Positions 1 to 6,416 of a stretch of 10,651 bases of DNA are shown here, piece after piece. The notes beneath the pieces were generated by a model. That model did no database searches and was not told the DNA's origin. It was given only the letters and a program-made list of their open reading frames with translations. Every line of letters begins with the position of its first letter. Position 1 is the first letter of the stretch. The position numbers and the translations under genes were made by a program. Where the stretch lies: positions 1 to 10,651 of the forward strand of contig JACCUF010000328.1 of NCBI GenBank assembly GCA_013811975.1. Direction: 5' to 3'. The DNA comes from Geodermatophilaceae bacterium. GTDB taxonomy: Bacteria > Actinomycetota > Actinomycetes > Mycobacteriales > Geodermatophilaceae.

Positions 1-2160
1 GCGCAGACGTCCGAACTGCGCTCGGCCGACGCCAGCTTCGATGTCGCCGTCCGCAACTTCTCCGAATCTGTCCCGTCCGCGCAACGACAGATCTACTTCA
101 GCACTGTCACCAACGATGCGCTGATAGCTCGTGGACGCTTGCTGAGCATCGGCTTGGGGGAGTGGCCGATCTTCATCCCCCTGGAAAGCATCACCACGGA
201 ATGGGACGAGGCCGCGACCACGCTGCGCGGAATGTTGCGGGTGGTCGAGGCGTCCCTGAGCGATGACCTGCAGGCAGCGATCGCGGCCGCACGAGAGGCG
301 GCGGTGACCGATACCGTCCGCGATGCCGCGATCGTGGTGGCCCTGCTGCTGCTCACATTGATCTTGCTCGTGCTGGTGGCCCGCTCGATCCTGCGACCGC
401 TGCTGGCCCTGCGCACCGGCGCTCTCGATGTCGCGCAGCGGCGGCTGCCAGCGCTCGTCGATCAGCTGCGCCGGCCTGGCGGCTGGAAGGACGACGTGCG
501 AGCCGAGCCGATGGCGCTGAACACCAGTGAGGACATCGGTCAGGTTGCCAGGGCCTTCGACGAGGTGCACCGAGAGGCCGTGCGGCTGGCCACCGAACAA
601 GCCATGATGCGCAGCACCGTCAATGACATGTTCGTGAACCTGTCCCGGCGCAGTCAGAGCATGGTCGAGCGTCAACTGAGGATCATCGACGCCCTGGAAA
701 GTGGGGAACGCGATCCCGAGGCGCTCGGCGAACTGTTCCGTCTGGACCACCTCGCGACTCGGATGCGTCGCAACAACGAGAACCTCCTGGTCCTGGCGGG
801 CTCGGAGACCCGGCAGCGCAGCGGAGCGGCCCGACCCGCTCTCGACATTCTGCGCGCGGCGATCTCCGAGATCGAGGAGTATCAACGTATCTCGATCGAG
901 AGCGTTCCGGACACCGCCGTGCTCGGTGTGGCCGTCAATGACCTCGTGCACCTGACTGCCGAACTGCTCGACAACGCCACGAACTTCTCCCCGAAGGAGG
1001 CGCAGGTCGTCCTGGCCAGTTCCCTGCGTCCTGATGGCACCCTGCTCATCGAGATCCGCGACACCGGCGTGGGGATGTCCACGACTCAGCGCAACGCGAT
1101 CAACGATCGACTCGCCGTGCCTCCGATGGTTGACGTCTCGGTGTCTCGGCACATGGGCCTTTTCGTAGTAGGGCGTCTGGCCGCCCGTCATGGCATCGCC
1201 GTGCGTATGCAGGTGACCGGCGCGCAGGGCGGTCTGACCGCCGCCGTCTCGGTGCCCAGCGGGCTGATCTCGGCGGAGGTCGAGCGCCCAGGCCCGGTTG
1301 CCCGCCCGGCCGATGTCGGCGGCAACGCCTCGATGATCTCGCTGGGCACCGGTTCGATGTTCGAAACCGCTTCCAGCGCTTCGATGGCTCGGCCAGGGTC
1401 CGGTGCGACGCTGGATGCCGCCGGTAACGGAGGAATGGTTCCGGCCGGCGTCGGTACAAACTTGAACGGAGCCGGAAATGGTGAGCTCTTCGATGCCGCC
1501 GTAACACAAACACTTGACTTCTCCGCGCGGACGGCGCCACCGAGGAGCGAGCCTGCGGCGGACCTGTTCGCTCCGACGGTGCCAACCGTCCACCAGTCGG
1601 CTGATTTCTTCGCAGGGCTACCACCGGCGGATTCCTCGACTCAGGGGCAGAGCGAGGGGACGCCGATCTTCCAGGAGATGCGCTCGGCCTGGTTCCGCCA
1701 GAAGCCCCGCGTTCCCGGAGCCGGAAACGACACCGACCGCGCCGGCGACGATTCCTTTGACTCCGGTGACCCTGCTTCGACGGACTGGAATACGAGCGCA
1801 ACAGCAGACTTCGGTTCTTGGGCCGACGAAGGGTGGGAGGCAGCAGAACAACTGCGTACGCCCGTGGACGCGGGTATCACCGCGGCTGGCCTTCCTCGAC
1901 GTCGGCCCCGCGCGCACCTGGTTCCCGGCGTCACAGCCCGTCGTGTTGCCGAGACCAATGCCGCGCCCGCAGGGCGGATGAACACCGCCACCCTGCTTCG
2001 CGACGCGGAACGGGTCCGGGGCAATCTGAGCAGCTATCAGCGCGGCAGCCGCCGAGGTCGGCACTCCTCGCCGACGGAGGACTCAGAGCGCTCCTCGGGG
2101 GACCCGACCCCTGCTGCCAGTCGGTCGGCACGGCGAACCACCCTTCGGGAACCGCAATGA
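1..2160 (+). CDS. cvnA: Conservon sensor histidine-kinase-like protein CvnA (5' end outside window)
   Basis: The frame is open from base 1, so the start lies upstream; 719 residues are visible. The first ~105 residues are helical and resemble the end of an extracytoplasmic nitrate/nitrite-sensing (NIT) domain. One membrane helix follows (109-128), then a HAMP-like linker. The kinase core lacks a classic HisKA motif but has the helix FRLDHLATRMRRNNEN, with a histidine at residue 250. The HATPase domain shows an N box ELLDNATNFSP (321-331), G1 DTGVGM (354-359) and G2 HMGLFVVGRLA (384-394). A Gly/Ser/Pro-rich tail of about 300 residues ends in short basic motifs, GLPRRRPRAHLVPG and VRGNLSSYQRGSRRGR (672-687), which I recognise from other conservon kinases, so the 3' end looks intact. 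Known of the family: CvnA is a membrane sensor that assembles with CvnB-D. The signal sensed is not known from the sequence, and kinase activity is inferred only from the ATP-binding motifs. Confidence 0.93.
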   Translation, partial: AQTSELRSADASFDVAVRNFSESVPSAQRQIYFSTVTNDALIARGRLLSIGLGEWPIFIPLESITTEWDEAATTLRGMLRVVEASLSDDLQAAIAAAREAAVTDTVRDAAIVVALLLLTLILLVLVARSILRPLLALRTGALDVAQRRLPALVDQLRRPGGWKDDVRAEPMALNTSEDIGQVARAFDEVHREAVRLATEQAMMRSTVNDMFVNLSRRSQSMVERQLRIIDALESGERDPEALGELFRLDHLATRMRRNNENLLVLAGSETRQRSGAARPALDILRAAISEIEEYQRISIESVPDTAVLGVAVNDLVHLTAELLDNATNFSPKEAQVVLASSLRPDGTLLIEIRDTGVGMSTTQRNAINDRLAVPPMVDVSVSRHMGLFVVGRLAARHGIAVRMQVTGAQGGLTAAVSVPSGLISAEVERPGPVARPADVGGNASMISLGTGSMFETASSASMARPGSGATLDAAGNGGMVPAGVGTNLNGAGNGELFDAAVTQTLDFSARTAPPRSEPAADLFAPTVPTVHQSADFFAGLPPADSSTQGQSEGTPIFQEMRSAWFRQKPRVPGAGNDTDRAGDDSFDSGDPASTDWNTSATADFGSWADEGWEAAEQLRTPVDAGITAAGLPRRRPRAHLVPGVTARRVAETNAAPAGRMNTATLLRDAERVRGNLSSYQRGSRRGRHSSPTEDSERSSGDPTPAASRSARRTTLREPQ

Positions 2161-2210
2161 CGCGAGCGGCAAGTGACTTTGGAGCAACAGTGACTTTGGA
2201 GCGACAGTGA
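2157..2210 (+). other. Putative 17-codon bridging mini-ORF between cvnA and cvnB
   Basis: An ATG overlaps the cvnA stop (ATGA, 2157-2160). The frame reads MTRAASDFGATVTLERQ and stops at 2208-2210, where the TGA overlaps the cvnB GTG start (GTGA). It fills the 46-base gap exactly and could carry terminating ribosomes from cvnA to cvnB. The peptide has no recognisable features. ATGA and GTGA overlaps are common in high-GC genomes, so this may be chance. Confidence 0.25.
2173..2206 (+). repeat. 17-bp tandem duplication containing the cvnB ribosome-binding site
   Basis: Two adjacent copies of GTGACTTTGGAGCRACA lie at 2173-2189 and 2190-2206, differing at one base (A or G). The first five bases of a third copy (GTGAC) form the cvnB start. 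Each copy holds a TTGGAG Shine-Dalgarno-like stretch and a GTG, so the start signal is effectively duplicated. The likely origin is replication slippage. Confidence 0.93.
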
Positions 2211-2638
2211 CGACTGAGTATCAGGAGGCGCCGGCCCATCCCGGACAGTTCGGATGGATGGTCAGCAACTTCGCCGAACGTGTGCCCGGCGTTGCCCATG
2301 CTGTGGTCGTGTCGTCTGATGGCCTGTTGCTGACCTCGTCGCAGGCTCTACCTCGGGACCGCGCCGATCAGTTGGCCGCCGTCACGTGCGGGTTGATCAG
2401 CCTTACTCAGGGTGCCTCCAGCTGCTTCGACGGCGGAGAGGTCATCCAGACGGCGGTCGAGATGGAGCGCGGCGGGATGCTGCTGATGTGCATCTCGGAC
2501 GGCTCCTGCCTTGCTGTGCTCGCCGCCCCCGACTGCGATCTGGGTCTGGTCGGATACGAGATGGCTCTGCTCGTCGACCGGGCGGGTCCGTTGCTCACCC
2601 CTGCCCTGCGCTCACAGCTGCGTGAGATCGCCGGGTAG
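2207..2638 (+). CDS. cvnB: Roadblock/LC7-domain protein CvnB
   Basis: This 143-residue protein is one roadblock/LC7 domain. The core FGWMVSNFAERVPGVAHAVVVSSDGLLL is split here as residues 15-34 (ending HAVV) and 35-42 (VSSDGLLL). It continues through the alternating strands and helices of the fold to GYEMALLVDRAG (117-127). Known of the family: roadblock proteins bind and regulate small GTPases of the MglA type, so the likely partner is CvnD. The GTG start at 2207 is preceded by GGAG at 2198-2201 with a 5-nt spacer, inside a 17-bp tandem repeat. The 46-base gap from cvnA and the same strand indicate one operon. It is soluble, with no signal peptide or membrane helix. Confidence 0.93.
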   Translation: MTTEYQEAPAHPGQFGWMVSNFAERVPGVAHAVVVSSDGLLLTSSQALPRDRADQLAAVTCGLISLTQGASSCFDGGEVIQTAVEMERGGMLLMCISDGSCLAVLAAPDCDLGLVGYEMALLVDRAGPLLTPALRSQLREIAG

Positions 2639-2661
2639 GCGTTGGCGTTGAGCGGTGCTTG

Positions 2662-3021
2662 ATGGAAGAGCTTTCCAACGACGCGACCCCGATCGTCCGA
2701 CCGTACGCGCGGACGCGTGGACGGACTCGGTCGGACTACGACCTACCGATCGAGGCGCTGGTAACGACGGCTGACGGCGCTGTCGGCGACGATGCCCGGA
2801 TGAATCCTGAGCACCGTCCGATCGCCGACCTGTGTCGGCAGGTGCAGTCGGTGGCAGAGGTGGCAGTGAGACTGGCCTTGCCCTTGGGTGTGGCACGAGT
2901 CTTGCTGGGAGACATGGCCAGGATCGGATTGGTGATCGTACACGCCACCGCGGGAGATGCGACCGGCCAGCCACCGGTCGCGCTGTTGGAAAAGGTGCTC
3001 AGTGGACTGAGGCAGCTATGA
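2662..3021 (+). CDS. cvnC: DUF742 protein CvnC
   Basis: This 119-residue protein has the typical DUF742 features: VRPYARTRGRTRSDYDLPIE near the N terminus (12-31), a middle segment LCRQVQSVAEVAVRLALPLG (57-76), then VARVLLGDMARIGLVIVH (77-94) and the end LLEKVLSGLRQL. The central part looks like a winged-helix fold, but DNA binding is not established for the family as far as I know. I chose ATG 2662 over the TTG directly before it (2659). The gap to cvnB is 23 bases. The upstream sequence TTGATGG makes a TGATG stop/start overlap with a short frame continuing from the cvnB reading frame. Its conserved place between roadblock protein and GTPase implies a role in the same complex; the molecular function is unknown. 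Confidence 0.92.
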   Translation: MEELSNDATPIVRPYARTRGRTRSDYDLPIEALVTTADGAVGDDARMNPEHRPIADLCRQVQSVAEVAVRLALPLGVARVLLGDMARIGLVIVHATAGDATGQPPVALLEKVLSGLRQL

Positions 3022-3053
3022 CCGCTGTCGTAGCGTGCCGGCGGCTCACGTGA
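3018..3053 (+). other. Putative 11-codon bridging mini-ORF between cvnC and cvnD
   Basis: An ATG overlaps the cvnC stop (ATGA, 3018-3021). The frame reads MTAVVACRRLT and its TGA (3051-3053) overlaps an in-frame GTG of cvnD at 3050 (GTGA). It has the same architecture as the mini-ORF between cvnA and cvnB. It may support reinitiation, or may be coincidental. Confidence 0.22.
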
Positions 3054-3694
3054 CCGGGCCGGTCTGGCCGCGCCCGGGGCCGACCCCGCCTGATCCAGCG
3101 ATGCCGCCAGTGCCTGATCCGAGCCGGGCCAGCCGCTCGTCGGCCAAGATCGTGGTCGCTGGCGGCTTCGGAGTCGGCAAGACCACGTTCGTCGGCGCAG
3201 TCTCGGAGATCACGCCGCTACGGACCGAGGCGTTGATGACCGAGGCCTCGACCGACGTCGACGACCTCGGGTCCACACCGGACAAGGAGACAACGACGGT
3301 CGCCATGGATTTCGGCCGGGTGTCCCTCGGCGACGAGCTCATCCTTTACCTGTTCGGAACCCCTGGACAGCACCGTTTCTGGTTCATGTGGGATGACTTG
3401 ATGCGAGGCGCCATCGGGGTGGTCGTCCTCGTAGACACCCGGCGCCTTGGTGATTGCTTCGCTGCCGTGGACTTCGTCGAGGACCGTGGCTTGAATTACA
3501 TCGTCGCTGTGAACTGTTTCGACGGCATCGCCCGCCACGGGGTACAGGACGTCCGCGAGGCATTGTCCATCGATCCCGATGTTCCGGTGGTGCTCACCGA
3601 CGCTCGACAACGCGAATCCGTGAAACAGACTTTGATCGAACTCGTCGAACACGTGCTGCGACAACGGAGACAACCGGTGGGCAGCCCCGGCTAG
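3050..3694 (+). CDS. cvnD: Ras/MglA-like small GTPase CvnD
   Basis: With the start at 3050 the protein has 214 residues. It shows a P-loop GGFGVGKTT (38-46), a threonine-rich switch segment KETTTVAMDFG (79-89), a G3-like motif FGTPGQ (102-107) in which the usual Asp is replaced by Gly, and the block HRFWFMWDDLMRGAIG. The G4 position reads NCFDG (155-159) instead of NKxD. These deviations are normal for conservon GTPases. It is expected to bind GTP, with CvnB as a likely partner or regulator. The start is uncertain: in-frame candidates are GTG 3035, GTG 3050 and ATG 3101, none with a clear Shine-Dalgarno sequence. I prefer 3050 because it forms a GTGA overlap with the mini-ORF that begins at the cvnC stop. 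The Pro-rich N terminus is variable in this family. Confidence 0.92.
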   Translation: MTGPVWPRPGPTPPDPAMPPVPDPSRASRSSAKIVVAGGFGVGKTTFVGAVSEITPLRTEALMTEASTDVDDLGSTPDKETTTVAMDFGRVSLGDELILYLFGTPGQHRFWFMWDDLMRGAIGVVVLVDTRRLGDCFAAVDFVEDRGLNYIVAVNCFDGIARHGVQDVREALSIDPDVPVVLTDARQRESVKQTLIELVEHVLRQRRQPVGSPG

Positions 3695-3712
3695 TGCCCG
3701 GAAAAGTTGACG

Positions 3713-3718
3713 TAGGGT
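3713..3718 (+). promoter_or_regulatory. Possible -10 box (TAGGGT) or Shine-Dalgarno sequence for the DUF2567-like gene
   Basis: TAGGGT lies 7 nt before GTG 3726. It fits the actinobacterial TANNNT -10 pattern at leaderless spacing, but its AGGG could equally be a ribosome-binding site. No convincing -35 box is visible at the proper distance; a TTGAC at 3707-3711 is too close. Confidence 0.3.
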
Positions 3719-3725
3719 CGCTCAC

Positions 3726-4472
3726 GTGTCAGTGCCCTCTCCGCCACCGGCGCCGTGGCAGGGCCACCACTGTGCACCTGTGCCAGTCCGGCCGTGGTAC
3801 GCGGGGCTGCGTGTCGCCGATGGCGAAGTTCGCACTGCGCTGCGGTTGGTCCTCAGCCTGGCTGTCGCGGGGATCCCGGTAGGGCTGCTCTGGCTCGTGC
3901 TGGCGCCCCGCCGTGAGTACGAGGTCGTAGCGGGTGGCTATCTGGCGCTGGAACCCCAGTCCGAGGCCCTGATCGGGGCCGACAGTTGGCTGCTCATCCT
4001 CACGACGCTGCTCGGGGTGCTGGCGGCCGTCCTGGCGTGGTGGATCGTGCGAGCACGCGGAGTGGCAATCGTTCTGGGTCTGGCCACCGGCATGGTGGTC
4101 GCGGCGGTAGTGGCCTGGCAGATCGGGGAATTGTTGGGGACCGGGCCGACTGAGGCACAAACAGCACAGATCGGGACGATCGTGACCTTGGGATTAGGGC
4201 TGCGGGCGGTCCCGGTCCTTGTCATTGGCGCCTTCATTTCCACGCTCACCTACCTGGTCGTGGTGTCCTTCGCTCCGAGCGATGACCTGCAACGCACCCG
4301 ATCGGCACCATTCAGTTCAAGCTCGACGGAACGGCCAACTGCACCAACGGAACCGGGACCGCGCGCAGACTGGAAAGCACCGTCAGCTCCCGGCGCAGCA
4401 GATGGGACTGGGCCATCAACCGGGACGCGGTCAGGTCTTCCACCAGGAGTGCCTGGCGATCCTCGGCCGTGA
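3726..4472 (+). CDS. Four-helix membrane protein, DUF2567-like
   Basis: This 248-residue integral membrane protein has a Pro-rich cytoplasmic-type N terminus (1-38). Predicted helices lie at about 41-60, 87-108, 111-131 and 157-181, with an extramembrane segment between helices 1 and 2 (EYEVVAGGYLALEPQSEALIGADS). The pattern of a short loop with EPQS and four helices resembles actinobacterial DUF2567 proteins; this is recognition by eye, and the function is unknown. Residues from about 196 on (SSSSTERPTAPTEPGPR and beyond) are Ser/Thr/Pro/Gly-rich and antisense to the coding end of the LON-domain gene. They are probably a late extension rather than a folded part. It lies 31 bases after cvnD and could be cotranscribed or use its own promoter. 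Residue L157 is encoded by TTA (4194-4196), rare in GC-rich actinobacteria. Confidence 0.8.
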   Translation: MSVPSPPPAPWQGHHCAPVPVRPWYAGLRVADGEVRTALRLVLSLAVAGIPVGLLWLVLAPRREYEVVAGGYLALEPQSEALIGADSWLLILTTLLGVLAAVLAWWIVRARGVAIVLGLATGMVVAAVVAWQIGELLGTGPTEAQTAQIGTIVTLGLGLRAVPVLVIGAFISTLTYLVVVSFAPSDDLQRTRSAPFSSSSTERPTAPTEPGPRADWKAPSAPGAADGTGPSTGTRSGLPPGVPGDPRP

Positions 4473-5013
4473 GCAACGCGCCCGCCGCTACCAGGTAGGA
4501 CAGTTCACGCGGGCTTTCGGGCAGTTGCGGGAGGGCGATCTCAGTGCCATGCAGCCTTGCTACCTGTGAGATGTAGCGCAGGAACAGTTGGCCGACCACG
4601 TGGCCGAGCGCGGCGGCCTCAGGCACGGTGTCGGCATCGGTGTCGGGTCCGGGCAACCAGTTGACCTCGGCCTGCAGATAGGCGCCCAGATCGCGGTGCA
4701 CCTTCAGGAGGGTGAAGCGGTCGCTACCCACCGCGACCACGTCGAAACGGCCGTTGCCGCGCCTGCTGACCGCACGCACTACCGCCGTGCAACCCACGTC
4801 GTAGAGGGCCGGCTCAGCATCACCGAAGGTCCCGCCGCCGACCTCCCAGCCCTGCCGGATGGCCACTACCCCGAAGCGTCGAGTGGCGTCGTCTGGTAGG
4901 TCCAACAGATCCTCGATCAGCAGCCGGTAACGCTGCTCGAAGACATGCAACGGCAACACCATGCCGGGAAAGAGCGGACTTCCCAGCGGGAACAGCGGGA
5001 TCGTCGCGCTCAC
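4312..5013 (-). CDS. LON peptidase substrate-binding-domain protein
   Basis: With the GTG start at 5013 the protein has 233 residues. It begins IPLFPLGSPLFPGMVLPLHVFEQRYR (here residues 5-24, IPLF to LHVF, then EQRYR 25-29 region), the hallmark of the LON N-terminal (PUA-like) domain. It goes on through RFGVVAIRQG, YDVGCTAVVRAV and RFDVVAVGSDRF, and ends with a helical part rich in Leu/Arg (LLTAEDRQALL... LLRRELTVL). It has no ATPase or Ser-Lys protease domain, so it is the stand-alone form whose substrate is not known. An ATG at 5037 would add 8 residues. I prefer 5013 because the family usually starts just before PLFPLG and because a TANNNT box sits 6 nt upstream of it. The last 53 codons (181-233) are antisense to the end of the DUF2567-like gene. 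It is divergent from hisD. Confidence 0.9.
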   Translation of the reverse strand: MSATIPLFPLGSPLFPGMVLPLHVFEQRYRLLIEDLLDLPDDATRRFGVVAIRQGWEVGGGTFGDAEPALYDVGCTAVVRAVSRRGNGRFDVVAVGSDRFTLLKVHRDLGAYLQAEVNWLPGPDTDADTVPEAAALGHVVGQLFLRYISQVARLHGTEIALPQLPESPRELSYLVAAGALLTAEDRQALLVEDLTASRLMAQSHLLRRELTVLSSLRAVPVPLVQLAVPSSLN

Positions 5014-5019
5014 GAACGC

Positions 5020-5025
5020 AGCGTA
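5020..5025 (-). promoter_or_regulatory. Candidate leaderless -10 box (TACGCT) for the LON-domain gene
   Basis: Read on the minus strand the sequence is TACGCT, GCGTTC, GTG: a TANNNT hexamer with exactly 6 nt before the chosen start codon and no Shine-Dalgarno sequence. The same spacing occurs before the DinB and PPOX genes of this window. A recognisable -35 box is absent. Confidence 0.4.
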
Positions 5026-5072
5026 GTGCCGGTGCACGGCGGCGGTGCCGGGGTCGAGGTAGCCGGGCTCAG

Positions 5073-5078
5073 TACCCT
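5073..5078 (+). promoter_or_regulatory. Candidate -10 box (TACCCT) for the hisD operon
   Basis: TACCCT lies 36 nt upstream of the hisD ATG and matches TANNNT. A start site around 5085 would give a leader of about 30 nt that contains the Shine-Dalgarno sequence GAGGAG at 5101-5106. There is no clear -35 box, no histidine-rich leader peptide and no attenuator hairpin in this short region. Confidence 0.25.
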
Positions 5079-5114
5079 CAGATCTGCCGTGAGTCGTCCC
5101 GAGGAGATCACCTG

Positions 5115-6416
5115 ATGCTGAACCGGTTGGACCTGCGCGGTGCCGCGATACCGGCGCGACGCGCGCTGGCGGGTCTGATGCCGCGCGCCCACCTCGACGT
5201 TGACGCAGCGCTGGCCATCATCGGTCCGTTGTGCGAGGACGTCCGGCTCCGGGGCGAGGACGCGGTACGGGAGATCACCGAGCGCCTCGACGGCGTCAGG
5301 TTGGAATCGATCGCGGTAGCGCAGAGCTCACTCGACAAGGCCCTGAGCAACTGCCCCGATGACCTGCGCGCGGCGCTGGACGAGGCGATCGCTCGGGTCC
5401 GCCGGGTGCACCTCGAGCAGCGCCGAACCGACGTCACCACCGAGGTTGTCCCGGGCGGCAGCGTCACCGAGCGCTGGGTCGCGGTCGGCAGGGTCGGGCT
5501 GTACGTTCCGGCCGGCCTCGCGCCGCTGTTATCCAGCGTGGTGATGAATGTCGTCCCCGCCCAGATCGCCGGAGTCGAGTCCATCGCGGTGGCCAGCCCG
5601 CCACAGAAGGAGCACTTCGGACTCCCCGACCCGGGTGTGCTCGCAGCATGCGCCCTGCTCGGCGTGAGTGAGGTCTATGCCGTCGGCGGGGCGCAGGCCA
5701 TCGCCACGTTCGCCTATGGAGCCGGGCCGTGCGAGCCGGTCGAGATGGTCACCGGTCCGGGCAACATCTACACGACCGCCGCCAAGCGGCTTCTGCGCGG
5801 GCTGATCGGGATCGACTCCGAGGCCGGGCCGACCGAGGTGGCGATCCTGGCCGACGACAGCGCCGATGCCGGGCACGTGGCCGCTGACCTGATCAGCCAG
5901 GCCGAGCACGACCCCCTGGCGGCAGCCGTGCTGGTGACGACCAGCCTCGAACTGGCCGACGAGGTGGCCCGCCTGTTGCCGGATTACGTCGCCGCCACCA
6001 AGCACAGTCAGCGGATCACCGCAGCGCTGTCCGGGCAGCAGTCCGGGATGGTCCTGGTCGACGACCTGGACGCAGGCTTGTTGGTGGTCGACGCCTACGC
6101 CGCCGAGCACCTCGAGATCCAGACCCGTGACGCCAGCGCTGTGGCCTCGCGGGTCCGCAATGCCGGGGCGATCTTCGTCGGTCCGTGGTCGCCGGTCTCA
6201 CTCGGTGACTACTGCGCTGGGTCCAACCATGTGCTGCCGACCGGTGGCTGCGCGCGGCACTCCTCCGGACTTTCCGTACAGTCGTTCCTGCGTGGCATCC
6301 ATGTTGTGGACTACGACCGAGTGGCGCTGGCCGATGCGGCGGGTTACATCGACACCCTGGCGCAGGCCGAGGACCTGCCCGCGCATGCGGCGGCCGTCCG
6401 CGAGCGCGAGCGGTGA
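5115..6416 (+). CDS. hisD: Histidinol dehydrogenase
   Basis: This 433-residue enzyme oxidises L-histidinol with NAD in two steps to L-histidine, the end of the pathway, in the cytoplasm. Family blocks are present throughout: GRVGLYVPAGLAPLLSSVVM starting at residue 125, the signature GSEAGPTE-type segment IDSEAGPTEVAILAD (233-247), and TGPGNIYTTAAKR (213-225). The zinc ligands and catalytic pair can be placed as Q262 and H265 (SQAEHDP), E331 and H332 (AEHLEI), D365 (GDYCAGSNHVLPT) and H424 (LPAHAAAV). The length is normal. The ATG at 5115 has a good ribosome-binding site, GAGGAG, 8 nt upstream. It is the first gene of the his operon and overlaps hisC by four bases (GTGA). Leu139 is a TTA codon (5529-5531), uncommon in such GC-rich coding DNA. 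Confidence 0.98.
   Translation: MLNRLDLRGAAIPARRALAGLMPRAHLDVDAALAIIGPLCEDVRLRGEDAVREITERLDGVRLESIAVAQSSLDKALSNCPDDLRAALDEAIARVRRVHLEQRRTDVTTEVVPGGSVTERWVAVGRVGLYVPAGLAPLLSSVVMNVVPAQIAGVESIAVASPPQKEHFGLPDPGVLAACALLGVSEVYAVGGAQAIATFAYGAGPCEPVEMVTGPGNIYTTAAKRLLRGLIGIDSEAGPTEVAILADDSADAGHVAADLISQAEHDPLAAAVLVTTSLELADEVARLLPDYVAATKHSQRITAALSGQQSGMVLVDDLDAGLLVVDAYAAEHLEIQTRDASAVASRVRNAGAIFVGPWSPVSLGDYCAGSNHVLPTGGCARHSSGLSVQSFLRGIHVVDYDRVALADAAGYIDTLAQAEDLPAHAAAVRERER

Noticed and set aside
721..780. Missing classic HisKA motif in the kinase
   Set aside because: Conservon and related NIT-domain kinases have this alternative helix with an LDH histidine. It is a family trait rather than degeneration.
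1100..1801. 233-codon minus-strand frame opposite the cvnA tail
   Set aside because: It is very rich in Arg/Pro/Ser, typical of an antisense shadow of GC-rich coding sequence. The + strand frame carries the recognised kinase.
2639..2662. Possible bridging frame between cvnB and cvnC (TTG at 2642 ending TGA at 2660-2662)
   Set aside because: It needs a TTG start that does not overlap the cvnB stop, so it is weaker than the other junctions and is not counted with them.
3353..3370. CvnD G3 motif reads GTPGQ without the usual Asp, and G4 reads NCFD
   Set aside because: I first suspected an inactive GTPase, but both deviations are, to my knowledge, usual in conservon GTPases. They are not a defect of this copy.
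3707..3712. TTGACG resembling a -35 box after cvnD
   Set aside because: The only -10-like hexamer nearby (TAGGGT, 3713) abuts it directly, leaving no 16-18 nt spacer.
3695..3725. Cytochrome P450 gene (cvnE) expected after some conservons
   Set aside because: No P450 motifs follow. The next gene is a membrane protein, and many conservons lack cvnE.
5038..5114. Histidine leader peptide, T-box or attenuator before hisD
   Set aside because: The region is short, has no run of His codons and no terminator/antiterminator pair. Only an ordinary ribosome-binding site is visible.
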